A DNA stretch of 15,784 nucleotides, from the NCBI GenBank assembly GCA_964632995.1, contig CAZWDL010000148.1, positions 1 to 15,784 on the forward strand. Reading direction: 5' to 3'. The notes beneath the pieces are model-generated. The model was not told the origin of the DNA, made no database searches, and saw nothing but the letters and a program-made list of their open reading frames with translations. A program made the position numbers and the translations under genes. Position 1 is the stretch's first letter. The number at the start of each line of letters is the position of its first letter. This DNA is from CAZWDL01 sp964632995. GTDB lineage: Bacteria > Bacteroidota > Bacteroidia > Chitinophagales > Saprospiraceae. Below, piece by piece: positions 7,392-13,553 of this stretch.

Positions 7392-7463
7392 CCTTGTTCC
7401 GACGGGATGTCTCGGCGGTCAAAATAGAGATTTTTATCACTCCATTGCCCCGTCGCAACAAGG
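7392..7463. repeat. 15-bp inverted repeat in the divergent aldo/keto reductase-moaE intergenic region
   Basis: CCTTGTTCCGACGGG (7392-7406) and CCCGTCGCAACAAGG (7449-7463) are reverse complements at 14 of 15 positions, separated by 42 nt. The repeat fills the centre of the region between two divergent genes, so it could be a dimer or looping operator, a cruciform, or a leftover of a small mobile element. I see no perfect promoter box within it. Confidence 0.6.
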
Positions 7464-7517
7464 CTGTAGTAATTATATGATTGAACAGGAGTAAAAATAG
7501 TATTTCAAAAATAACCT

Positions 7518-7934
7518 ATGACGGATATACAACTGCTCGACCAGCCCCTTCAAGCTCAGGACTGCATCGACTTTGTCACCAGCGAAGGTGCCGGGGGCAT
7601 AAGCGTTTTTATCGGCACCGTACGCAACAAGACCAAAGGCCGCGCGGTACGGCGACTGGAGTTCGAAGCCTACGGTCCCATGGCGATCAGCGAAATGCGC
7701 AAAATCGCCGAGACGACCCGGAATCGCTGGCAAGCGGAAAAAGTCTCCATCCATCACCGTAGTGGCGTCCTGCAGATCGGTGAAATCGCCGTGGTCATCG
7801 CCGTAGCCACTCCACACCGTAAAGCGGCCTTCGAAGCCTGCCAGTACGCCATCGATACGCTCAAGGAAACCGTTCCCATCTGGAAAAAGGAAATCTTTGA
7901 AGACGGTGAGATCTGGGTGGCGGCGCATCCGTAA
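7518..7934 (+). CDS. moaE: Molybdopterin synthase catalytic (large) subunit MoaE
   Basis: A 138-residue MoaE, complete compared with about 140-150 in the family. With the thiocarboxylated MoaD it converts cyclic pyranopterin monophosphate to molybdopterin in the cytoplasm. Visible signatures are GGISVFIGTVRNKTKG (27-41) with the conserved arginine, LEFEAYGPMA (48-57), ATPHRKAAFEACQYAID (97-113) with His100-Arg101, and IWKKEIFEDGEIW (121-133) with the active-site lysines Lys123/124. It starts at ATG 7518. The other Mo-cofactor genes are not in the window, but a molybdenum hydroxylase that needs this cofactor begins at 13860. The stop codon TAA (7932-7934) is the first three bases of the terminal repeat of an intergenic element, so insertion of that element may have set the present C-terminus. 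Confidence 0.95.
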   Translation: MTDIQLLDQPLQAQDCIDFVTSEGAGGISVFIGTVRNKTKGRAVRRLEFEAYGPMAISEMRKIAETTRNRWQAEKVSIHHRSGVLQIGEIAVVIAVATPHRKAAFEACQYAIDTLKETVPIWKKEIFEDGEIWVAAHP

Positions 7935-8127
7935 GTACCCGGACATAATTATTTTATGAATTTCCAGGAGACCATTTTGAGGCTAGACAAGGCGCTCATT
8001 CAAGAGTGGGGTGCAGGGGCCCTTCTCTTGAATCAGAGCATAGCCGGAGTTCTGTGACTGACGAGCAACGCAGTATAGCCTCAAAAGGGGCCTTGGAAAA
8101 CTTAAATTAAATGTGTCCGGGTACTTA
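7932..8127. repeat. MITE-like imperfect palindromic intergenic element
   Basis: This is a 196-bp block with matching ends TAAGTACCCGGACA (7932-7945) and TGTCCGGGTACTTA (8114-8127), which are exact reverse complements. Moving inward, the arms stay partly complementary. TTTTGAGGCTA (7975-7985) pairs exactly with TAGCCTCAAAA (8076-8086), and ATTCAAGAG (7998-8006) pairs with CTCTTGAAT (8025-8033) at the tip. The right arm has about 40 extra bases (8034-8075) without partner. No ORF is present. The layout fits a non-autonomous, MITE-like or REP/BIME-like repeat, or a structured RNA. The stretch 7935-8263 between moaE and the MBL gene contains no protein gene. Confidence 0.75.
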
Positions 8128-8160
8128 AGTAACTGGGCAAATTTATTTTTAGTATAAACC

Positions 8161-8174
8161 TGTCCGGGTACTTA
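8161..8174. repeat. Third, solo copy of the element's terminal repeat
   Basis: TGTCCGGGTACTTA at 8161-8174 is identical to the right end of the neighbouring element (8114-8127), in the same orientation, after a 33-bp gap. It may be a remnant of a second element, an end left by internal deletion, or a repeated protein-binding site. Confidence 0.7.
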
Positions 8175-8263
8175 TCGGAACAGCAGGAATATTTGTTTTG
8201 AGAAATGAATGATGATTTTTTCGTCCCTGTTATACCGATAAGAAGGAAGGCTTTTGCCGGGAA

Positions 8264-9625
8264 TTAACCCACGGGTTCTTCTTTCTTATCAAACTCTTCC
8301 ACCGCCTCACTGAGATCGTATACCTCAGTCTTATCTCCCAATTTGTTTTCCAGAATACTGTAAGCTGCGGCGGAACGGTAGCCGCCGGCGCAGTGAACGA
8401 CGAGGGGCTTGTCGGTAGAAAGCTCTCCGGCCCGGTCGGGCAACTCAGCCAGTGGAATATGAACGGCGTTTTCAAAAATCTTGCCTTCTTCCAGCTCACT
8501 GTCATTACGGACATCCACTATGGTAAATTCATTGGGATGCTCGCGGAAGTGCTGCAGGTCCAGTGTCTGCCCCTTTTCCTCTTTGAGATCGTCGGTGTAG
8601 GCCGTCACCCCTTGCAAGTTCTGCTCGTAGCCGATCTTGGCGGCGCGATAGACCGTTTCTTCGGCAGCCTCCTCATTTTCGGCCACGAAGTAAAAGTTGG
8701 CTTCGGGTTCAATAAGGGTTCCAAGCCAGGTTTCGAATTTCTCCCCTAACTGTATGTTGATAGCTCCTTGCACATGGCCTTGCTTAAACTGATCTTCCGG
8801 TCGCGTATCCACTATAATGGCGTCTTTCGGAAGCTTTGTTCCCGGCTCCAGCCGTTCGACCTGATCCAGGCTGGGCTGCAGATCCGGAGCGCCTTCTTTA
8901 TTCATGCCTACATCGTACTTGAAATACTTCGGAATAAAGGGTTGGCCCTCCAGAAGGGTATCTATAAATTCCTCTTTACTCATCGGCTTCAAGGCCCAGT
9001 TTTCTTCCTTTTGCTCCTTGATAGTGCTTTGCAACTTATCGCTCAGATTTTTGCCGCAAAGGCTGCCGGCGCCGTGAGCAGGCATAACTTCCACATGATC
9101 CGCCATTTTCATAAACTTGTTGTGGATGGTTTCATACATCTGTTCGGCCATCTCTTCGCGTTTGGCCTGAATGTTGCCGGCTTTCTCCCGCAAATCCGGA
9201 CGCCCTACATCGCCGATAAACAGGGAATCGCCGGTAAAGACCGCCTTGTCCTTCCCATGCTCATCTTCTACCATAATGCTGATGCTGTCGGGAGAGTGCC
9301 CGGGCGTGTGAATGGCCTTGAGCTTGATACCGTTGAGCGGAATCACGTCGCCCTCATCAAAGGTTTCATGCGGATAGTCTGCTCCGACGAGTTCGCTGAC
9401 GTAAATTTTGCCCCCCGTATGCCGCGCCATCTCCTCATGGCTGCTCACAAAATCGGCGTGCGGATGCGTCTCTATGATGGCTACAATTTTCGCATTATTT
9501 TCTTTGGCGAATTCGTAAAAAGGATTGGGATTCCTGGCCGGGTCGATGACGGCCGCTTTATCGCCGGCTACTACCATATAGGATGCCTGGGCCAGCGCTT
9601 CGTCATAAAATCGCTCAATAATCAT
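8264..9625 (-). CDS. MBL-fold persulfide-dioxygenase-like hydrolase with two rhodanese domains
   Basis: A 453-residue cytoplasmic protein. Residues 1 to about 230 are a metallo-beta-lactamase fold of the ETHE1/persulfide dioxygenase group: THPHADF (His54, His56, Asp58), HTPGHSPDS (His110), GDSLFIGDVGRPDL (Asp133) and MPAHGAG (His184). The usual HxHxDH ends in Phe59 here instead of His. That agrees with mononuclear-iron persulfide dioxygenases, which use only one His from this motif. Two rhodanese domains follow (about 255-350 and 360-450). The first has no cysteine at the active-site loop (FVAENEEAAEE), while the second has VVHCAGGYRS with Cys412. The enzyme probably oxidises persulfide (GSSH-like) to sulfite and moves sulfane sulfur. 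It is downstream of two thioredoxin genes on the same strand, which suits thiol/persulfide handling. Confidence 0.9.
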   Translation of the reverse strand: MIIERFYDEALAQASYMVVAGDKAAVIDPARNPNPFYEFAKENNAKIVAIIETHPHADFVSSHEEMARHTGGKIYVSELVGADYPHETFDEGDVIPLNGIKLKAIHTPGHSPDSISIMVEDEHGKDKAVFTGDSLFIGDVGRPDLREKAGNIQAKREEMAEQMYETIHNKFMKMADHVEVMPAHGAGSLCGKNLSDKLQSTIKEQKEENWALKPMSKEEFIDTLLEGQPFIPKYFKYDVGMNKEGAPDLQPSLDQVERLEPGTKLPKDAIIVDTRPEDQFKQGHVQGAINIQLGEKFETWLGTLIEPEANFYFVAENEEAAEETVYRAAKIGYEQNLQGVTAYTDDLKEEKGQTLDLQHFREHPNEFTIVDVRNDSELEEGKIFENAVHIPLAELPDRAGELSTDKPLVVHCAGGYRSAAAYSILENKLGDKTEVYDLSEAVEEFDKKEEPVG

Positions 9626-9664
9626 ATTTCTCTCTTTTTGGATTTATCGAAATCAACTATTAAT

Positions 9665-9680
9665 ATGAACAGGCGTTCAT
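9665..9680. promoter_or_regulatory. Operator-like palindrome upstream of the MBL-rhodanese gene
   Basis: ATGAAC (9665-9670) and GTTCAT (9675-9680) form a perfect inverted repeat with a 4-bp spacer, 40 bp upstream of the start codon at 9625. Its size and TGAAC...GTTCA type resemble TetR-class operators. No such regulator is encoded in the window, so this is inference from symmetry and position only. Confidence 0.4.
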
Positions 9681-9732
9681 GCGTCGATGTTCGAGCTGAA
9701 AGCAGAGAAGAAACAGACAAGACGGGGACTAA

Positions 9733-9764
9733 GATTAAAAAGGAGTCGCGTGGTGCGACTCCTT
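9733..9764 (-). terminator. Intrinsic terminator after trxA
   Basis: Read on the minus strand, AAGGAGTCGC, a 5-nt loop and GCGACTCCTT form a perfect 10-bp stem (9764-9740), followed by three further T residues, giving a run of five T with the stem end. It lies about 120 nt after the trxA stop codon and 115 nt before the MBL gene start, so the MBL gene probably has its own promoter. A TACTTTTG box on the minus strand at 9813-9806 just upstream could produce a very short transcript ending here. Confidence 0.75.
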
Positions 9765-9881
9765 CCATTCATTACTTAACTAACACTATTTACAATATGC
9801 TTTTCCAAAAGTAGATCTGATAATAAAAGGAGGAAGCCATCCCCACCTTATCAGAGATATTTCACGTCTCTCTGTTCTCTA

Positions 9882-10211
9882 TCAGACCTTCACTGCCAGC
9901 AAGTCTTCGATTCGCTGTGCCAGCTGCGCCTTAGTCAGCACCCCTACCACGCGATCGATCAGCTTTCCATCTTTAAAGAACAGCAAGGTGGGGATACTAC
10001 GGATTCCGTATTCCATAGCGATCTGAGGGTTTGCGTCCACATCGACTTTACCGATCAGGGCTTTGCCTTCGTACTCCTTGGCCAGTTCTTCTACGGTAGG
10101 CCCCAGCATACGGCAAGGGCCGCACCAGGCTGCCCAGAAATCGAGCACCACGGGCTGTTCGCTGTTCAATACGGTTTCTTGAAAATTCTGTTCACTAATT
10201 GCTATTGCCAT
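9882..10211 (-). CDS. trxA: Thioredoxin
   Basis: A 109-residue classical thioredoxin. The frame is open up to 10277, but the ATG at 10211 gives MAIAISEQNF, the normal thioredoxin start and length; the upstream 22 residues look like non-coding leader. The redox motif WCGPC is at Cys30/Cys33. Asp24 (LDFWAAWCGPC) and the cis-proline loop (RSIPTLLFF) are in place. It reduces cytoplasmic disulfides with electrons from thioredoxin reductase. It is downstream of a second thioredoxin gene (10389-10718), with a gap of about 180 nt that holds two small hairpins, and is followed by a terminator at 9764-9733. Confidence 0.93.
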   Translation of the reverse strand: MAIAISEQNFQETVLNSEQPVVLDFWAAWCGPCRMLGPTVEELAKEYEGKALIGKVDVDANPQIAMEYGIRSIPTLLFFKDGKLIDRVVGVLTKAQLAQRIEDLLAVKV

Positions 10212-10282
10212 GATGTAGATTGATTTTGATAAAGAGTTCATTATACTGAACAGCAAGATAAAAGAATGGTTGAACATCGACT

Positions 10283-10361
10283 TGTCCGTGCGCGGACAGT
10301 TGAAGTTGTTGGCCGCCCATTCCGAATTCTTCCGTCCACCGAAGCCTTGGTGAAGGCGGAC
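10283..10361. repeat. Two small hairpins between the two thioredoxin genes
   Basis: TGTCCG (10283-10288) and CGGACA (10293-10298) form a perfect 6-bp stem with a TGCG loop. A second, imperfect inverted repeat begins with CCGTCCACC (10332-10340) and closes with GGTGAAGGCGGAC (10349-10361). The first hairpin shares the TGTCCG core with the ends of the element at 7932-8127, but the match is too short to call them related. They may terminate or attenuate transcription from the upstream thioredoxin gene. Confidence 0.4.
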
Positions 10362-10388
10362 GACTTCTCACTTCCGAAATCCCACTTT

Positions 10389-10718
10389 CTATCCCCCTTC
10401 CTCTATCAACTTTCCGACCATTCTTCTCAGTCCCCGTTTGGTGATCAGTCCGACCACCTGATCGACCTGCTCGCCGTTTTTGAAAAAGAGAATGGTGGGA
10501 ATACTACGCACTCTGAACAGCGTCGCCAGGGTCACTTCTTCGTCGACATTCACCTTGCCGATGAGGACCTGTTCGCCGTATTCCCGGTCCAACTGCCGCA
10601 ATACGGGGTCGAGCGTCTGGCAGGGACCGCACCAATCGGCCCAGAATTCGAGCACGACGGGTTTTTCTCCCTGCTTCATTATCTTCTTGAATGTCGCTTC
10701 GTCAATTTTTAGTGGCAT
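10389..10718 (-). CDS. Thioredoxin family protein (second copy)
   Basis: A 109-residue thioredoxin-fold protein with the full active site LEFWADWCGPCQTLDP (Cys30/Cys33) and the cis-proline loop VRSIPTILFF. It differs clearly from the neighbouring trxA. The buried Asp of thioredoxin is Glu24 here, and the segment around it and the C-terminus (KRGLRRMVGKLIEEGG) are more basic, so its redox potential or partners may differ. It is the same length as trxA and probably arose by duplication of a thioredoxin gene. A perfect -7 box (TACTTTTG on the minus strand, 10754-10747) lies 28 bp before the ATG. Confidence 0.9.
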   Translation of the reverse strand: MPLKIDEATFKKIMKQGEKPVVLEFWADWCGPCQTLDPVLRQLDREYGEQVLIGKVNVDEEVTLATLFRVRSIPTILFFKNGEQVDQVVGLITKRGLRRMVGKLIEEGG

Positions 10719-10746
10719 AAATATTTTCTTAATTGCTCATGATATA

Positions 10747-10754
10747 CAAAAGTA
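10747..10754 (-). promoter_or_regulatory. -7 box of the second thioredoxin promoter
   Basis: On the minus strand TACTTTTG fits TAnnTTTG perfectly and lies 28 bp upstream of the ATG at 10718. No convincing TTTG -33 box is found at the standard spacing, so the promoter call rests on the -7 element and position. Confidence 0.45.
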
Positions 10755-10880
10755 AAAAAGAAGTTCCGGCGCTCCGTAACATAAGATGTCATCTCTACAG
10801 ATCTGACAGATTTCAAAACCCCGGCAGTTCTCACCTACTCGAAAATCCTGCTTATATTAGTCATAAAACACCATCGCCCT

Positions 10881-12287
10881 ATGTGCCAGCCACTCCAATA
10901 TCGCTTACTGCCGAGCAGCCTTGTTTTGGCTCTGCTCAATATTTTCGTTTTGTTTGGCACCGGGTGCCAAAGTCCGGCCGAAGAAGCTACTTTCCTAGGA
11001 GTGGAAGAACAGGCTGTTGATTCTACCACCCGGGGTTTGCTCCAAACCTGGTATCCCCGGATTGTCGATACTGTTAACGGCGGCTACTGGACCAATTTCG
11101 AATACGACTGGACCCGGTCGGAAGAACAGCCCAAAATGCTGGTCACTCAGGCCCGGGGGCTGTGGACCGCCGCCCGCGCCGCCATCGCCTTCCCCGATGA
11201 CCCGGTATATCGCAACGCCGCCGACCACGGCTACCGATTTCTGACCGAAGCCATGTGGGATGAAAAAAATGGCGGCTTTTACCAATATTACCGGGACAGG
11301 AACGCCCCAGCATCAGAAATTACCCATAAAATGAGCTATGGGAATGCCTTTGCACTATACGCATTATCGGAATACGCCAAAATCAACGAAGATCCCGGGG
11401 TCAGAGCCTGGGTAAAAAAGGCTTTTCAATGGCTGGAGGAGGCCGCGCACGACGATGGCGGTTTGGGATACCGGAATATCATCCTGCCCGACAGTATAGG
11501 TGCCGCCAGCGATACGGCTACCCAAAACTATATCACCAACCTGGGATGGGGAAGATTGCAATGGAAGGACCAGAACTCCAGCATCCACCTGCTGGAAGCC
11601 CTGAGCAACGCCCGCCGGGTGCTGCCCGATGATCCCCTCGTAGAAGAACGCCTCGCCGAAATGCTCCACCTGGTACGCGACACCATGGTGGATGAGGATG
11701 GCTACCTTCACCTCTACTTCCACGAAAACTGGGAGCCTGTCAGCCACCGCGATTCCACTCGGGAATATATCCTCGATAACCTGAACTACGACCATGTCTC
11801 CTTCGGTCATGATATCGAAACGGCTTATCTGCTCCTCGATGCCGCCGAATCACTGCACGGCCAGGCCGATCCCACTACCATACGCGTAGCCGACAAGCTA
11901 GTGAAGCACAGCATGGACCATGGCTTCGATGATAATTACTACGGCCTGTACGATCGCGGTTATTATTTTACAGAGGAAGACAGCATAAGTATCGTCAATA
12001 CCAGAAAAACCTGGTGGTCACAGGCTGAAGCCTGGCATACACTCGCACTCTACGCTAGGCGCTATCCGGATAACCCGGAATACGAAGAAGCCTTCCGGCA
12101 AATGTGGCGCTACCTGCAGCAGGAAATGATCGACCATCAACACGGCGGTTGGTACAACGACGGCCCGGACGAAAACCCCGAAAGTAAAACCCGTCGCAAA
12201 GCCCACCCATGGAAAGGCGCTTACCACAACGGACGTGCGCTGATGCAGGTGCGGATGTACGCAGCGGAAAGGAGAAGTGGGAAGTAG
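10881..12287 (+). CDS. AGE-family sugar epimerase/isomerase, lipoprotein
   Basis: A 468-residue member of the N-acylglucosamine/cellobiose 2-epimerase family with an (alpha/alpha)6 barrel. Family landmarks are QARGLW (90-95), GGFYQYY (131-137), SFGHDIETAYLLLDAA (307-322) with His310, WWSQAEAW (378-385) and HPWKGAYHNGRALM (442-455). The histidines and tryptophans of these motifs form the active site, which inverts C2 of a reducing-end sugar. The overall pattern is closer to cellobiose 2-epimerases than to GlcNAc 2-epimerases. Most relatives are cytoplasmic and about 400 residues long. This one carries an N-terminal signal peptide ending in LFGTGCQ, so lipidation at Cys29 and an envelope location are expected. 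It starts at ATG 10881; TATATTAG at 10853-10860 is one base off a -7 box. It ends 33 bp before a convergent gene. Confidence 0.9.
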   Translation: MCQPLQYRLLPSSLVLALLNIFVLFGTGCQSPAEEATFLGVEEQAVDSTTRGLLQTWYPRIVDTVNGGYWTNFEYDWTRSEEQPKMLVTQARGLWTAARAAIAFPDDPVYRNAADHGYRFLTEAMWDEKNGGFYQYYRDRNAPASEITHKMSYGNAFALYALSEYAKINEDPGVRAWVKKAFQWLEEAAHDDGGLGYRNIILPDSIGAASDTATQNYITNLGWGRLQWKDQNSSIHLLEALSNARRVLPDDPLVEERLAEMLHLVRDTMVDEDGYLHLYFHENWEPVSHRDSTREYILDNLNYDHVSFGHDIETAYLLLDAAESLHGQADPTTIRVADKLVKHSMDHGFDDNYYGLYDRGYYFTEEDSISIVNTRKTWWSQAEAWHTLALYARRYPDNPEYEEAFRQMWRYLQQEMIDHQHGGWYNDGPDENPESKTRRKAHPWKGAYHNGRALMQVRMYAAERRSGK

Positions 12288-12320
12288 GCAGTGGGCCAGC
12301 AAACTTCTAATTAAAGGCAG

Positions 12321-12875
12321 TCAAACCAGGTCCTGCCGGTAATCATTTTTTCCCGCTGAACCCTCCTCCTGAGCGACACATTCCCAGATACAACTTACGG
12401 TAGATAGTAGAAGAGTTAGCGAGAAAGCGGTAAAAAACTGAAAACTATAGGTAGCCAGGGCCAGGTTGCCGGCACTGCGATAGGCTGGAGGATCAGCCGC
12501 GACACTACCACTATGAGTCGTCCATTTTTCCTGAGCCCCCAGAGTCAGTTGCCGCAGAAACTCCGGATCGAGCGTCGCCCATCCGTAAGACAACAACGCG
12601 GCGGTAAGTGCAGCGGAGAAAGCCAGCGCCACACCTGCAAACAGGTGATAAAGAAAACGGCCGGGAACAGCGGGATACCGGTAATTCAAAGTGAGAAAGG
12701 CACCCCATATAGCACCCGCCAGCAAGGACAAACAGGCTACCTCCAGCCAGGAAGCAGAAAAGCCGGACTGTAGCAGCCATTCCTCCAGCTGCCCGAAGGC
12801 AAAAAGGGTCAGACTAATGAATAGGCCAAAAAGAAGACCCGTTTTAATAGCAGATTGAAGGGTCGCCGTTCTCAT
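12321..12875 (-). CDS. Unrecognised four-helix membrane protein
   Basis: A 184-residue protein with four clear membrane segments at about residues 11-29, 43-63, 75-97 and 145-166. A polar loop of about 45 residues with a TTHSGSVAADPPAYRSAG part lies between the third and fourth. The C-terminus is charged (QEEGSAGKNDYRQDLV). The two-pairs-of-helices layout recalls DUF4199-type proteins of Bacteroidota, but I see no decisive motif and do not assign it. The ATG at 12875 is the natural start, directly before the first hydrophobic segment. It converges with the epimerase gene (33-bp gap, no hairpin between), so the two transcripts may overlap. Upstream is a gene-free region with the hairpin at 12994-13028. 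Confidence 0.75.
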   Translation of the reverse strand: MRTATLQSAIKTGLLFGLFISLTLFAFGQLEEWLLQSGFSASWLEVACLSLLAGAIWGAFLTLNYRYPAVPGRFLYHLFAGVALAFSAALTAALLSYGWATLDPEFLRQLTLGAQEKWTTHSGSVAADPPAYRSAGNLALATYSFQFFTAFSLTLLLSTVSCIWECVAQEEGSAGKNDYRQDLV

Positions 12876-12993
12876 ATTTTTCTTGGTTTTCTTTATCTTA
12901 ACAACAGCATTATTGTCTATAAGTTAACAAGATAGGCCGCACATCCTTTCCAGTCAAGGGGGGATCAGTTGATTTCTTCTTTCAAAAAGACAC

Positions 12994-13028
12994 TATCCTT
13001 TACCCGGAAATAATCCGGGATAAGGATA
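12994..13028. repeat. 15-bp-arm hairpin in a gene-free region
   Basis: TATCCTTTACCCGGA (12994-13008) and TCCGGGATAAGGATA (13014-13028) pair at 13 of 15 positions around an AATAA loop. No T-run follows on either strand. It is about 120 bp upstream of the minus-strand membrane-protein gene and far from any plus-strand gene end, so it is not obviously a terminator; an operator or leader structure is possible. Confidence 0.55.
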
Positions 13029-13337
13029 CTGCCCGCAGAGCGCTGTGCTGTCGTCGAAATAGTTGGCGTGCCTCCTGACGCGACTCCCGACTGCAATCGA
13101 TCAGGACATCACCGCTCGCAAACCTGTTTGTATTGGTAATAAAAGAGCCTTTCTCACTTTTTTACCCCATTTAGGGTAGTATTTTTTTAGACCAAAATCC
13201 GAATATACAGATATTCATATTTATTTTTTTATAATTAAAATGATTCAAACAATTGAATGTCAATAATTTGCAAAATAAAAAATTGCTAAATAAAAACAAG
13301 ACCCTCTAGTTAACTTTGAAAACCCCTTAAATGCGTA
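13029..13337. other. Gene-free, largely A+T-rich upstream region
   Basis: No protein gene of convincing length is seen on either strand. From about 13181 to 13310 the sequence is almost only A and T with many short A and T runs, far from the composition of the neighbouring genes. It directly precedes the promoter at 13338-13369, so it may act as an UP-like or bent-DNA element. A weak hairpin with a T-run (TACCC / GGGTA, 13163-13178, then seven T from 13182) precedes it. Confidence 0.6.
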
Positions 13338-13369
13338 TTTGACCGGGGCGGGCACTCCCTCTATATTTG
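13338..13369 (+). promoter_or_regulatory. Near-ideal Bacteroidota promoter of the candidate small RNA
   Basis: TTTG (13338-13341), a 20-bp spacer and TATATTTG (13362-13369) match the Bacteroidota -33/-7 consensus TTTG-N19-20-TAnnTTTG. This is the best promoter in the window. Transcription is expected to start at about 13374-13377, directly before the first hairpin of the RNA. The A+T-rich stretch upstream may strengthen it. Confidence 0.8.
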
Positions 13370-13374
13370 TATCA

Positions 13375-13553
13375 ACAACGGCGGAAAAAGTTCCGCCACC
13401 TGATCTTAGCAATTAAAATCCCATGAACTGATTTTTTCCCATGAACGCTCCGGGCGGAAAGCCGTCCGGAAACTGTAACTACTAGCAAACGTAATCCCAT
13501 GAATGTGACCTAGTTTACAGGCCAGTCTGACCAGACTGGCCTTTTTTTATTTT
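13375..13553 (+). ncRNA. Candidate independent small RNA, about 175 nt
   Basis: The unit runs from a near-ideal promoter to a strong intrinsic terminator with no long ORF between. Hairpin 1 is GGCGGAA / TTCCGCC (13380-13386 and 13391-13397) with loop AAAG. Hairpin 2 has a 9-bp stem (13449-13457 with 13462-13470, one G-T pair), again with loop AAAG. Three copies of CCCATGAA lie in unpaired parts (13420-13427, 13438-13445, 13496-13503). The terminator stem closes the RNA at 13519-13541. I do not recognise it as 6S RNA, tmRNA, SRP RNA or RNase P; the length is near that of 6S RNA but the two ends do not pair. Short reading frames begin at each ATG, including one of 14 codons (13441-13485), so a peptide-coding or dual-function RNA is an alternative. 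Confidence 0.72.
13519..13553 (+). terminator. Strong intrinsic terminator of the candidate small RNA
   Basis: AGGCCAGTCT (13519-13528) and AGACTGGCCT (13533-13542) form a perfect 10-bp stem with a GACC loop. A run of seven T (13542-13548), then ATTTT, follows. It is a textbook Rho-independent terminator on the plus strand, and it separates the small RNA from the molybdenum hydroxylase genes downstream. Confidence 0.93.

Noticed and set aside
7932..8174. CRISPR array
   Set aside because: The three copies of the 14-bp repeat are not evenly spaced and the first is inverted; no spacer pattern is present.
8768..9814. 348-codon plus-strand ORF antisense to the MBL-rhodanese gene
   Set aside because: It is a long shadow frame caused by codon bias of the real gene; the minus-strand protein has complete catalytic motifs.
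10853..10860. TATATTAG as promoter of the epimerase gene
   Set aside because: It has one mismatch to TAnnTTTG and no -33 TTTG at a suitable distance; mentioned with the gene but not listed as a site.
13375..13553. 6S RNA, tmRNA or SRP RNA
   Set aside because: The length is near 6S RNA, but the two ends do not pair to enclose a central bubble. No tag frame or tRNA-like end, and no GGAAGGAAGCAG-type SRP loop, is present.
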